Program-made: the position numbers and the translations under genes
The notes under the pieces: model-generated
Databases searched by the model: none
What the model saw: only the letters and a program-made list of their open reading frames with translations
Told to the model about the DNA's origin: nothing
Shown here: piece by piece, positions 41,025 to 48,654 of the stretch
Position numbering within the stretch: the first letter of the stretch is position 1
Layout: every line of letters starts with the position of its first letter
Assembly: GCA_944320465.1 (NCBI GenBank)
Contig: CALUHO010000023.1
Span: 1 to 48,654 of the forward strand
Source of the DNA: an uncultured Bacteroidales bacterium
GTDB taxonomy: Bacteria; Bacteroidota; Bacteroidia; Bacteroidales; P3
Length of the DNA stretch: 48,654 nucleotides
Reading direction: 5' to 3'

Positions 41025-42656
41025 CTAGTACATGCCATCCATCCCGTTAGGCATAGCCGGCACCGCCGGCTTATCTTCCTTAATTTCCGCCAATACGCAT
41101 TCGGTAGTCAGCAACATGCCGGCAATCGAAGCAGCGTTTTCAAGAGCGATACGGGTAACCTTGGCCGGGTCGATAACCCCGGTGCTGAGCAGGTTTTCAT
41201 AGGTTTCGGTGCGGGCGTTGAAGCCGAAGTCGTCCTTGCCAACCTTCACCTTGTCCACGATAACCGAGCCATCCAGACCGGCGTTTTCCACAATCTGACG
41301 CAAAGGTTCTTCCAAGGCGCGACGGATGATTTCCACGCCCACCTTTTCGTCTTCGTTGTCCACTTTCATCTTTTCCAGAGCGGGCAAGCAACGCAGGTAA
41401 GCCACGCCGCCACCGGGAACGATGCCTTCTTCAACCGCAGCGCGGGTAGCGTGCAAAGCATCGTCGAAGCGGTCTTTCTTTTCCTTCATTTCCACTTCGG
41501 AAGCAGCGCCAACATAGATGACGGCAACCCCGCCAGCCAGCTTGGCCAGACGTTCCTGCAGTTTTTCACGGTCGTAATCCGAAGTAGTCTTTTCCAGCTG
41601 AGCCTTGATCATGTTGACACGATCCTGGATATCTTCCTTGCGGCCCTTGCCGTTCACAATCGTTGTATTTTCCTTGTCAATCGTGATTTTTTCAGCCTGG
41701 CCCAGGAATGTCAAGTCGATGTCTTCCAGTTTCAAGCCCTTTTCTTCCGAAACAACGGTACCACCGGTCAAAGCAGCGATATCTTCCATCATTTCCTTAC
41801 GACGGTCGCCGAAACCGGGAGCCTTCACGGCAGCAATCTTCAACGAACCGCGCAGACGGTTGACTACCAATGTAGCCAAAGCTTCGCCATCGATATCTTC
41901 GGCAATCACTACCAACGGACGGCCGGTTTGAACGGTCTTTTCCAGAATAGGCAGGAAATCCTTCATCACCGAAATCTTCTTGTCGTACAAGAGGACGAAA
42001 GGATTTTCCATGACGGCTTCCATCTTCTCGGTATCGGTTACGAAGTACGGGGAAATGTAACCACGGTCGAATTGCATACCTTCCACCACTTTCACGCTGG
42101 TTTCGGTACCCTTGGCTTCTTCAATCGTGATAACGCCTTCCTTCTTCACCTGGCGCATGGCTTCCGCGATCAGCTTTCCGATATTGTTGTCATTGTTAGC
42201 CGAAATCGTAGCCACTTGTTCGATTTTTTCGGTGCTGTCGCCCACTTTGGTGCTCATCTTCTTGATTTGGGCAACCACTTCGGCAACAGCCTTGTCGATA
42301 CCGCGTTTCAAATCCATCGGGTTGGCGCCGGCGGTCACGTTCTTAAGCCCCGTGCGTACGATAGACTGAGCCAGAATCGTAGCAGTGGTAGTACCGTCAC
42401 CGGCCAGATCGTTGGTCTTGGAAGCCACTTCCTTGACCATCTGGGCACCCATGTTTTCAACCGTATCCTTCAATTCCACTTCCTTAGCCACGCTCACACC
42501 GTCCTTGGTTACGTGAGGGGCACCGAACTTCCTATCTATGATAACATTGCGCCCTTTAGGACCCAAGGTCACTTTCACAGCATCGCACAATGCGTCAACG
42601 CCTTTCTTGAGGCGGTTCTTTGCTTCTTGATCAAAGAGAATTTCTTTAGCAGCCAT
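41025..42656 (-). CDS. groEL: GroEL chaperonin (Hsp60)
   Basis: The 543-residue protein is full length: [20 protein letters not shown] at the start, the ATP-binding [10 protein letters not shown] and [11 protein letters not shown], and [17 protein letters not shown] in the lower equatorial domain. The tail is a short MPNGMDGMY rather than a long GGM repeat. It forms double seven-membered rings that fold proteins with GroES. groES lies 162 bases upstream; the two are one operon transcribed from the promoter near 43.2 kb. Confidence 0.98.
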   Translation of the reverse strand: MAAKEILFDQEAKNRLKKGVDALCDAVKVTLGPKGRNVIIDRKFGAPHVTKDGVSVAKEVELKDTVENMGAQMVKEVASKTNDLAGDGTTTATILAQSIVRTGLKNVTAGANPMDLKRGIDKAVAEVVAQIKKMSTKVGDSTEKIEQVATISANNDNNIGKLIAEAMRQVKKEGVITIEEAKGTETSVKVVEGMQFDRGYISPYFVTDTEKMEAVMENPFVLLYDKKISVMKDFLPILEKTVQTGRPLVVIAEDIDGEALATLVVNRLRGSLKIAAVKAPGFGDRRKEMMEDIAALTGGTVVSEEKGLKLEDIDLTFLGQAEKITIDKENTTIVNGKGRKEDIQDRVNMIKAQLEKTTSDYDREKLQERLAKLAGGVAVIYVGAASEVEMKEKKDRFDDALHATRAAVEEGIVPGGGVAYLRCLPALEKMKVDNEDEKVGVEIIRRALEEPLRQIVENAGLDGSVIVDKVKVGKDDFGFNARTETYENLLSTGVIDPAKVTRIALENAASIAGMLLTTECVLAEIKEDKPAVPAMPNGMDGMY

Positions 42657-42818
42657 TGCTTTATAGAATTTTAATATTAAACCATTTTGTTTTCCGATGC
42701 CCGATGCCGACCGGCTCCTGCCGCCTTGCTCCAGCGCATCCGGATTTCCGTCTTTCTTTCTCGCTACAAGCTCAATGTTTCAAGCGATGCCACGGGGACG
42801 GATTCCCTTAGGAACAAA

Positions 42819-43097
42819 CTACAGGATGGCGAAAATATCGCTTTCGCGCATGATTAAATAATGGGAACCATTGATATTCAATTCAGAACCCGAATATTTA
42901 CCATACAATACCTTGTCGCCTTCCTTCACCGTCATCGGTTCGTCCTTCTTGCCCGGTCCAACGGCGACAACCACGCCTTGTTGGGGTTTTTCCTTTGCCG
43001 TGTCGGGAATAATGATACCGGCCGCCGTCTTTTCTTCGGCTTCCATAGGTTCAACCAATACTCGGTCTGCTAAGGGTTTGATTGCAAGTTTTGACAT
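42819..43097 (-). CDS. groES: GroES co-chaperonin (Hsp10)
   Basis: The 92-residue protein has the typical [20 protein letters not shown] start, a GroEL-binding mobile loop ([17 protein letters not shown]) and a [12 protein letters not shown] core. A strong AAGGAG ribosome site (minus strand) lies nine bases before the ATG. It caps GroEL. A sigma-54-like promoter and three upstream TGACAGG boxes (43207-43300) suggest how the operon is switched on. Confidence 0.98.
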   Translation of the reverse strand: MSKLAIKPLADRVLVEPMEAEEKTAAGIIIPDTAKEKPQQGVVVAVGPGKKDEPMTVKEGDKVLYGKYSGSELNINGSHYLIMRESDIFAIL

Positions 43098-43206
43098 GAT
43101 TTATCTCCTTTTAATTTTATTTTAAATTTTTTTTGAACCAAAGGCCGGAGATTGCCTCCCGCCCTGAGCTTCCGTCCTCTTTCCTCAAGCGGACATACCC
43201 GCTTCA

Positions 43207-43300
43207 AGCATAAACCGTGCCACGCGCGGAATCCTGTCATTTTTGCAGGGATGTCCGGCTTCGAGCCAATTCCCTGTCATGATTTTCCGGCATCCTGTCA
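43207..43300 (-). promoter_or_regulatory. Sigma-54-like promoter with three TGACAGG boxes upstream of groES
   Basis: On the minus strand, TGGCACGGTTTATGCT (43222-43207) matches the -24/-12 form TGGCAC-N5-TTGCW except for one base. Three copies of TGACAGG (minus strand) lie upstream at 43233-43239, 43273-43279 and 43294-43300. Their spacings of 40 and 21 bases are close to whole helical turns. This looks like an upstream activating region for an NtrC-type activator. The transcript would start near 43196. Confidence 0.5.
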
Positions 43301-43372
43301 GCCTCTATGCTTCCGTGCTGGCAATACCACTTGAAGAATTTGGAAAATTTGACGAATTTTGCCGTCCGGAAT

Positions 43373-43442
43373 TTCGTCCGATAACAAGCCGTCCGCACCC
43401 CGTCTCGTTCGTCCGATAACAAGCCGTCCGCACCCCGTCTCG
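43373..43442. repeat. Perfect 35-base tandem duplication
   Basis: The unit starting TTCGTCCGATAACAAGCCGT occurs twice without change (43373-43407, 43408-43442). It ends 51 bases before the ATG of the YczE/cytidylate-kinase gene, in its leader or promoter. Otherwise the 396-base gap 43098-43493 holds only the groES control region. Confidence 0.9.
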
Positions 43443-43493
43443 GAGGACTCCTTGCTCTGTCAATTTAAACTACGTTTTTATCCAATCCGAACC

Positions 43494-44813
43494 ATGAACA
43501 CACGTAATCCGCGTGCCTATATCCTTTTTGTCATTGCCTTGGCTATTAACGCTTTCGGTATCGCTTTCATTACCCGCGCCCTCTTAGGCACCTCGCCTAT
43601 CACCAGCATCACCTACGTGATGAGCATGTTCACTTCCTTGACGATGGGGCAATGGACCATTGTCCTCAATTTGGGCTTCATGGTATTGGAGCTGCCGTTC
43701 ATGCGCAAAGCGGATTTGAAGTCCGATACAGTGTGCTATCTGCTCCAGATTCCGACCACGCTGTTTTTCGGTTCGTTCATCGATGTGTCGATGGATGCCT
43801 TGTCCTGGCTTCAGCCGGAGATGTACGTTCTGAAGATTGCCAGCCTCCTGCTCGGATGCGTCATCCTGGCACTCGGCATCGCCCTAGAAGTCAAGGCCAA
43901 TGTGGCGATGGCTGCCGGGGAATACTTCGTCAAAGCCATTGCCCGTCGCCTTCGTACCGATTTCGGTTATACCAAATTAGGATTCGACAGTTCCTTGGTG
44001 GCACTCTCCTGCATTGTCTCCTATGCCGTGATGGGGACAATCCAAGGGGTCCGGGAAGGAACGGTGGTGGCCGCTATCATTGTCGGGCCTATCGTCCATT
44101 TCATCAGTCCTTGGTTCAAGGTGTTCGACCGCTTCCTCTATCCTTCGGGAAAGACTGGCAAACCCGCCGGACAAGCATCCCTGCCTGTAGAAAACTTCCT
44201 TCCCGGGCATCGGGTCATCACCATCGCCCGCGAGTTCGGCAGCGGCGGCCATCTTTTGGGAGAAATGCTTTCCAAAGAGTTGGGCATCAAGCTCTACGAT
44301 AAGGAATTCATCCATCTGGCCGCGCAGGAAAGCGGCATGGACGAGGCTTATATCCGGAAAAACGAGCAATCCATTCCCTCTTTCTGGCTCAAAAGCGTCT
44401 ATGCGCAGAACAAGAACACGGTGGAACAAAGCATGGCGGCGGACGATGTGCTGTTCGTGGCCGAGAGCAGAATCGTGCAGGAAGTCGCTGCCAAGGAAGA
44501 CTGTGTCATCGTGGGGCGTTGCGCCGATTTTGTGCTGGAAGGGCAGCCGGGGCTGATCCGGGTGTTCTGCTGCGCCGGTTTGGATGCTGCCAGCCAGCGT
44601 TGCGTGCAGGAATACGGGCTGCCTGTCGACAAGGCCGAATCGGAAATCAAGCGGGTAAACCGCAAGCGGATGGCGCATTATGAGTATTATACGGGACGGA
44701 AATGGGGCGACCCGCATCATTACGACTTGGTGGTCAACACCAGCCAGGTCTCGATAGAGGAAGCCTGCCGGATGATTGGGGAATTGTACCGACACGCCTT
44801 GCAAAATAAATGA
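43494..44813 (+). CDS. YczE/YitT-like membrane protein fused to cytidylate-kinase-like domain
   Basis: The protein is 439 residues from ATG 43494 (the frame is open upstream, but the membrane domain starts here). Residues 1-215 carry about five or six membrane helices with the YczE-type ALLGTSPITSITYVMSM and SLVALSCIVSYAVMGTIQG. Residues 235-439 match the Cytidylate_kin2 group: P-loop-like ITIAREFGSGGHLLGEML, LYDKEFIHLAAQESGMDE, VIVGRCADFVL, and a C-terminal GDPHHYDLVVNTSQVSIE. The substrate of neither half is known; I infer a transporter or sensor linked to a nucleotide kinase. It is divergent from groES. Confidence 0.88.
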   Translation: MNTRNPRAYILFVIALAINAFGIAFITRALLGTSPITSITYVMSMFTSLTMGQWTIVLNLGFMVLELPFMRKADLKSDTVCYLLQIPTTLFFGSFIDVSMDALSWLQPEMYVLKIASLLLGCVILALGIALEVKANVAMAAGEYFVKAIARRLRTDFGYTKLGFDSSLVALSCIVSYAVMGTIQGVREGTVVAAIIVGPIVHFISPWFKVFDRFLYPSGKTGKPAGQASLPVENFLPGHRVITIAREFGSGGHLLGEMLSKELGIKLYDKEFIHLAAQESGMDEAYIRKNEQSIPSFWLKSVYAQNKNTVEQSMAADDVLFVAESRIVQEVAAKEDCVIVGRCADFVLEGQPGLIRVFCCAGLDAASQRCVQEYGLPVDKAESEIKRVNRKRMAHYEYYTGRKWGDPHHYDLVVNTSQVSIEEACRMIGELYRHALQNK

Positions 44814-44921
44814 TTGTCAAAAGAAGGTTCGTGCATTTTGCACAATTTTGTCCTACAATGCAAATCTATGGGATGGAAAAAAAGGTGCTTAGCCCCAAGG
44901 CTCTCATAGTGTTCGGATAAT

Positions 44922-45114
44922 CCCAAATCGGTCATTAGACTTTGGGGAGATTGCCCGCTTGTGTCATGCAGCATGCTTCTCGCCTAGCCGAAGGCGTAGC
45001 GGGCTACGTCGAGGCGTAGCGAGAAGCAGGATGCGGACAGAGGCGGGCAAGATGCCCGAAAGCCTCATTTTCCTAACCGAAAACAGCCCCGGCGTGTCTA
45101 ATGACCGATTTGGG
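44922..45114. mobile_element. Repeat family C, full MITE-like copy
   Basis: Perfect 16-base inverted ends (CCCAAATCGGTCATTA and TAATGACCGATTTGGG), extended by GAC/GTC, enclose 161 bases. ATAAT flanks both sides (44917-44921 and 45115-45119), a possible 5-bp target duplication. The interior folds: TTGCCCGC..GCTTCTCGC pairs with GCGAGAAGC..GCGGGCAA around CTACG/CGTAG. Its left 94 bases recur at 48561-48654. There is no open frame of note. The rest of the 432-base gap 44814-45245 is featureless to me. Confidence 0.82.
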
Positions 45115-45245
45115 ATAATTCAAAAATCAAACTCGACGGTATCCTGACGTTGTCTTCCTGTCACGTAAATCTGCAAATACCTGTTCCGGTTATAGGGTAG
45201 AGCTTCTTCCTTTTCCAAATCACATAGCTATGCAAATGACTCTCC

Positions 45246-46712
45246 TCATCGGTTTGAATCATACCCGAAGTCCAAGGGCTGATTGGGGTTGAACGGGACG
45301 GTTTCTTCGGCTCGGATCAATCGGAAGCGAGTCCATTTCCCGCTTAAGTAGCGGAAGACGAAAACCACAGCCTTGGCCGCCCAATCCACGAACATCCCGA
45401 GCCAGATGCCGACCACGCCGCCCTCAAGCACGATACCGAAAAGGCAGGAAAACAACAGGCGGCAAAAAATCATCGACAAGATGCTGGTCCACATCGGGAA
45501 CCGTACATCCCCGGCGGCGCGGAACGTGGTCGGCAGCACATAGCAAAGCGGCCAGAGCAGGACCGTGAAAAGGGCGTGGAGCCATACGATTTCCCGTATC
45601 CATTCCGAGGTTTGTTCCGGCAGACCGTAAATGCGGAGCATCAGAGGCAAGGCGGATACTACCAAAACGCAGCTGGCCATGAGACAGAGATAGGTGTAGC
45701 CAAGTATTTTCTTGTTGTAAAAGCGGGCTTGGACATAATCCCCGGCACCTACGCAATGGGCAATCACCACCGGCATCCCGGTCACGATAGCCATGCCCGG
45801 CAGGACTTGGAAGAGGATGATTGTCCCGGCCACCGAATTGGCGGCAAGAGCCGACGTGCCCGCTGCCGCCACCATGACCAATACCAGGACCCTTCCTAAG
45901 TAGAACATCCCGTTTTCGAAACTGTACGGCATTCCCACTTTCAGGATTTTCCCGACAGAACACCCGTAGCCAGCTGCGAAAGCCGAAGCCGGGGAGTGCA
46001 AGCGGGCATCCTGCATGAACGGAATCCGAGCCTTGATTAAGGACACGATGACCAAGACTGCTGACAGGATTCTGGAAATCAGGGTAGCCCAAGCCGCTCC
46101 GGCCACTTCCATATCTAAGGCATAGATGAGAAGCGCATTGCCACCTACATTGAGCAGGTTCGCCCCTATCATGATTTTCATGGGCAGCACGGTATTCCCG
46201 GCACAACGGAATATGGCAGCTCCGGCACTGTAAACGGCCAAGAATGGCAAAGACAAGGCTGTGATATCCAAATAGATTCCGGCATTCAGTTCCACTTCCG
46301 GGGCCAAGTCCCCGAACAGGCGGCCCAGGATGAAGGGTCTGAGCAGGTAGATTCCACCCGTGGCCAGGACAGACAAAGATCCGCTCAACCAGATAAGCTG
46401 CACGGACGCATTCCCAGCCTGCATCTTCATCCCTTTTCCCAAATACTGGCTGGCCACTATCGAACCTCCTATGGCCAAGGCGGAGAATAGGCTGTTGAAC
46501 AGGGAGATGACAAAATCGATCAACGAGACCCCGGAGATGGCGGCTTCCCCGATACCGGACACCATCATCGAGTCGGCGATGCCGAGGCTGTATTTGAGAA
46601 ACTGCTCGGCCATCAAAGGCAGGAACAGGGCCCACAGCATCCCTCTGGTGAAAAAATTCCCTTCCGGGCCGGAAAAATTCCCTTTTCCCTTACAGGCTTG
46701 CCATTCTTTCAT
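45246..46712 (-). CDS. MATE-family multidrug/sodium efflux transporter
   Basis: The protein is 488 residues. The start at 46712 is chosen over 46754 because a strong CGGAGGAAAA ribosome site precedes it. Twelve hydrophobic segments are arranged in two similar halves: LGIADSMMVSGIGEAAISGV with VASQYLGKG in the first, and FYLGRVLVLVMVAAAGTSAL with VTGMPVVIAHCVGAGDY in the second, both typical MatE features. It exports cationic compounds using a sodium or proton gradient; the substrate is not predictable. It is monocistronic. Confidence 0.92.
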   Translation of the reverse strand: MKEWQACKGKGNFSGPEGNFFTRGMLWALFLPLMAEQFLKYSLGIADSMMVSGIGEAAISGVSLIDFVISLFNSLFSALAIGGSIVASQYLGKGMKMQAGNASVQLIWLSGSLSVLATGGIYLLRPFILGRLFGDLAPEVELNAGIYLDITALSLPFLAVYSAGAAIFRCAGNTVLPMKIMIGANLLNVGGNALLIYALDMEVAGAAWATLISRILSAVLVIVSLIKARIPFMQDARLHSPASAFAAGYGCSVGKILKVGMPYSFENGMFYLGRVLVLVMVAAAGTSALAANSVAGTIILFQVLPGMAIVTGMPVVIAHCVGAGDYVQARFYNKKILGYTYLCLMASCVLVVSALPLMLRIYGLPEQTSEWIREIVWLHALFTVLLWPLCYVLPTTFRAAGDVRFPMWTSILSMIFCRLLFSCLFGIVLEGGVVGIWLGMFVDWAAKAVVFVFRYLSGKWTRFRLIRAEETVPFNPNQPLDFGYDSNR

Positions 46713-46915
46713 TTTCCTCCGTTTAGAGGACTGCTGCCGGAACAAAATATTCACTCCTTTCCTGCATACGCCTCATGAAGACGTAAAATTACAAAAAGAT
46801 TGCTTGGAGAACCAGTGTTCAAGGGTAAACGCCTAAATAAAACAGGGGTAGCTGCATACGGGAGACTCTTGCTGCCAAATCCTGACATATTGACCATATT
46901 ATGCCTAAAATAGAC

Positions 46916-46923
46916 TACTTTTG
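46916..46923 (+). promoter_or_regulatory. -7 box of the PAP2 gene
   Basis: TACTTTTG fits TAnnTTTG and is embedded in TACTTTTGCCGCT, which also occurs at the lptD-like promoter (18030-18042). The -33 element is not clear. Confidence 0.5.
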
Positions 46924-46952
46924 CCGCTGCTAAACCATCATGCAAGCTTTTT

Positions 46953-48428
46953 ATGTTTGCCAAGAAATTGATTTTGCTGATATTCGCTATTTTGTATGTT
47001 GGCCGGGCCGAAGCGCGGACATACGGCAAAACCGTTACGCTTATGCCCCTTGCCGCCAAAGAAAGCGAAAGTCTACAGCCCTGCAAAACAGATTTGCAAT
47101 ATCTTGCAAACCTGAAATATAGATTGTATCCGACAACACTCGCTGACAGCACGTGCCAAATTCAGCAAAACAATATAGCGGTGTCCGCCAACGGCAAGAT
47201 GGAAAATTTTTCTCCAACCGCCCAGAATACCCTCCAAATGGCGTTCACCGGAGTCCCGCTTGTAATTACCGGGTTCTCTGTCAAAAACATGGATGTACGT
47301 TTCCGTAGCCTGCGCAATGACTTCATGCCGAATTTTCACTGTCCGGTAGACAATTACCTGCAATACCTGCCTGCAGCTGTGATGGTAGGGATGAAAGCCT
47401 GTGGTGTGGAAAGCCGAAGTTCGTGGAGCCGCATGCTGGTCTCTGATGCGTTTTCCGCAGCACTGATGGGCGGTATCGTATTCGTAATAAAAAACACCGC
47501 GCAAGTGGAACGTCCCGATGGTTCCAATCATCATTCGTTCCCCTCCGGTCATACAGCCACGGCTTTTATGACGGCCACAATGCTGAACAAGGAATACGGT
47601 TACAAAAGCCCTTGGGTCGGCATCGGCGCATACAGCGCAGCCACGGCCACCGGGCTGATGCGCATAGCCAACAACAAGCATTGGCTCAGCGATGTGCTAG
47701 CAGGTGCCGGGATAGGAATCATCACCACGGAAATAGGCTATCTCTTGGCCGATTTGATTTTCAAAGAGAAAGGCATCAATCACGCCCATGAAATCAATTA
47801 TTTTTCCAAGGAACCCTTTTCTGCCGCACCCTTCAGGCCTTCTTTTCTCGGAGTTTACCTCGGCCTGGCTTCGATGCCGGGACGCTACCGTTTGCCGGAC
47901 GGGAGAGCCTTGAAGTTTTTACCCGGCAGTTCGGCCGGTATCGAAGGGGCGTATTTCTTCAATCCCTATATCGGATTTGGCGGCAGTTTCGGCTTGTCGA
48001 GCTTGCCCTTGGAAGAAAATACTCAGCTGAAAGACAATAATCTAAGCCTTCTTTCGGTATATTCCGGCACCCATTTTTCCTATCCCGTCATGGACAGGCT
48101 GTTGCTGGGCGGCAATATTTCGATTGGCTATCTGCATTCCGATGCTTTGCGGGTTGAGGAAGGATTCTTCACAAAAAGGAATTGGTTCGCTTTCAGCCCC
48201 GCGCTCTCGCTGACATTCCGTGCAAAGGAACACTTGGGAGTGAAACTGTTTGCCCGTTACGAGCTTTTGCCGGACATCATGCCAGAAGGGAATCCTAACA
48301 CCTTTCATCAACTCACTTTCGGCGCAGCGGCTTCCATCCTTTTCCCCGCTTCAAAAAATCCGAAAAAGAAAAAAGTTTCCGCCAAGAGACAAGACTCACA
48401 ACATCAATCGGCTATACCTAAAGAATAG
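46953..48428 (+). CDS. PAP2-family phosphatase with C-terminal outer-membrane barrel
   Basis: The 491-residue protein has a signal peptide (FAKKLILLIFAILYVGRAEA). A PAP2 domain (about residues 85-270) carries the three motifs K-x6-R-P (KNTAQVERP), PSGH (SFPSGHTATAF) and the HWLSDVLAG histidine/aspartate. The C-terminal half (about 290-470) consists of alternating barrel-like strands (FLGVYLGLASMPGRYRL, IGFGGSFGLSSL) and a lysine-rich tail. PAP2 enzymes remove phosphates from lipids such as lipid A or undecaprenyl diphosphate. The barrel suggests anchoring in the outer membrane. The substrate is undetermined. Confidence 0.9.
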   Translation: MFAKKLILLIFAILYVGRAEARTYGKTVTLMPLAAKESESLQPCKTDLQYLANLKYRLYPTTLADSTCQIQQNNIAVSANGKMENFSPTAQNTLQMAFTGVPLVITGFSVKNMDVRFRSLRNDFMPNFHCPVDNYLQYLPAAVMVGMKACGVESRSSWSRMLVSDAFSAALMGGIVFVIKNTAQVERPDGSNHHSFPSGHTATAFMTATMLNKEYGYKSPWVGIGAYSAATATGLMRIANNKHWLSDVLAGAGIGIITTEIGYLLADLIFKEKGINHAHEINYFSKEPFSAAPFRPSFLGVYLGLASMPGRYRLPDGRALKFLPGSSAGIEGAYFFNPYIGFGGSFGLSSLPLEENTQLKDNNLSLLSVYSGTHFSYPVMDRLLLGGNISIGYLHSDALRVEEGFFTKRNWFAFSPALSLTFRAKEHLGVKLFARYELLPDIMPEGNPNTFHQLTFGAAASILFPASKNPKKKKVSAKRQDSQHQSAIPKE

Positions 48429-48476
48429 CAAAGACTTAATGTTTTTACCGGCAGGTCGAACCCGCGCATGAAAAAA

Positions 48477-48516
48477 AACGCCTCGGAACAGGAATTGCTT
48501 CCCTTTCCAAGGCGTT
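48477..48516 (+). terminator. Probable terminator after the PAP2 gene
   Basis: AACGCCT pairs with AGGCGTT, extended by GGAA/TTCC after one mismatch. An A-run precedes it and a GTTTTT follows after a few bases. It is weaker than the other terminators listed. Confidence 0.5.
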
Positions 48517-48560
48517 CGCTGTTTTTCGATGTCCCCGTTTGCCGGAATGGCATCTTTCAA

Positions 48561-48654
48561 CCCAAATCGGTCATTAGCCTTTGGGGAGATTGCCCGCTTG
48601 TGTCATGCAGCATGCTTCTCGCCTAGCCGAAGGCGTAGCGGGCTACGTCGAGGC
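48561..48654. repeat. Repeat family C, second long copy, cut by the window end
   Basis: The 94 bases match 44922-45015 with a single difference (TTAGCC for TTAGAC). The copy continues past the window, so its right end is not visible. Confidence 0.85.

Noticed and set aside
44922..48654. Repeat family C as a CRISPR-like array
   Set aside because: Copies are kilobases apart, have inverted ends, and lack regular spacers. There are no cas genes.

Overview
The window looks like part of a chromosome from a gut-type member of the order Bacteroidales; I cannot place it to family. The reasons are the gene families (a PUR-like DUF3276 protein, the block parA-parB-DUF5683-dapB, a Bacteroidetes-type LptD, BlaR1-type M56 peptidase ending in a TonB domain, AAA-ATPase-like/PD-(D/E)XK proteins, SusC-style and OMP_b-brl outer-membrane proteins) and repeated Bacteroidetes sigma-ABfr promoters of the form TTTG-N19/20-TAnnTTTG. 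Most genes are fairly GC-rich; a few (6511-7755, 10063-10992) are visibly AT-richer and look imported. No tRNA, rRNA or CRISPR array was seen.

Layout. 1-6.3 kb: a truncated outer-membrane barrel gene, an AAA/PD-(D/E)XK protein, and an NtrB/NtrC-like two-component pair split by repeats. 6.4-12.6 kb: an accessory stretch with a retropepsin-like protein, a BlaI/BlaR1 pair, an Abi (HEPN) protein preceded by a candidate small structured RNA with its own promoter, and a decayed second AAA/PD-(D/E)XK gene. 12.6-15.4 kb: a GNAT acetyltransferase and urocanate hydratase. 15.7-20.8 kb: an envelope cluster (MlaD-like protein, amidase, divergent LptD). 20.8-24.4 kb: a small barrel, a MITE-like element, RidA, and a MeaB GTPase fused to RNase H. 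24.7-28.9 kb: glycogen synthase fused to glucan phosphorylase. 29.1-36.5 kb: PUR protein, ParA, ParB, DUF5683, DapB, and a GH3/serine hydrolase fusion. 36.7-40.7 kb: PdxS and PdxT (PLP synthase), an IS30 remnant, a DUF362 ferredoxin-like protein and an SMR exporter. 41-43.1 kb: groES-groEL. 43.5-48.4 kb: a membrane protein/cytidylate-kinase fusion, a MATE transporter, and a PAP2 phosphatase with a C-terminal barrel.

The most interesting material is of four kinds. (i) A family of long, foldable non-coding repeats sits at the stop codons of five genes and even supplies the stop codon of one. (ii) A second inverted-repeat family (ends CCCAAATCGGTCATTAGAC) behaves like a MITE, with a possible 5-bp target duplication, and one copy overlaps the promoter of a gene. 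(iii) The Abi gene is preceded by a compact hairpin RNA candidate, as expected for abiF-type RNA/HEPN modules. (iv) There are unusual domain fusions, above all MeaB-RNase H. A sigma-54-like promoter with three phased TGACAGG boxes upstream of groES is also noteworthy. All functional statements come from reading motifs by eye; no database search was possible.
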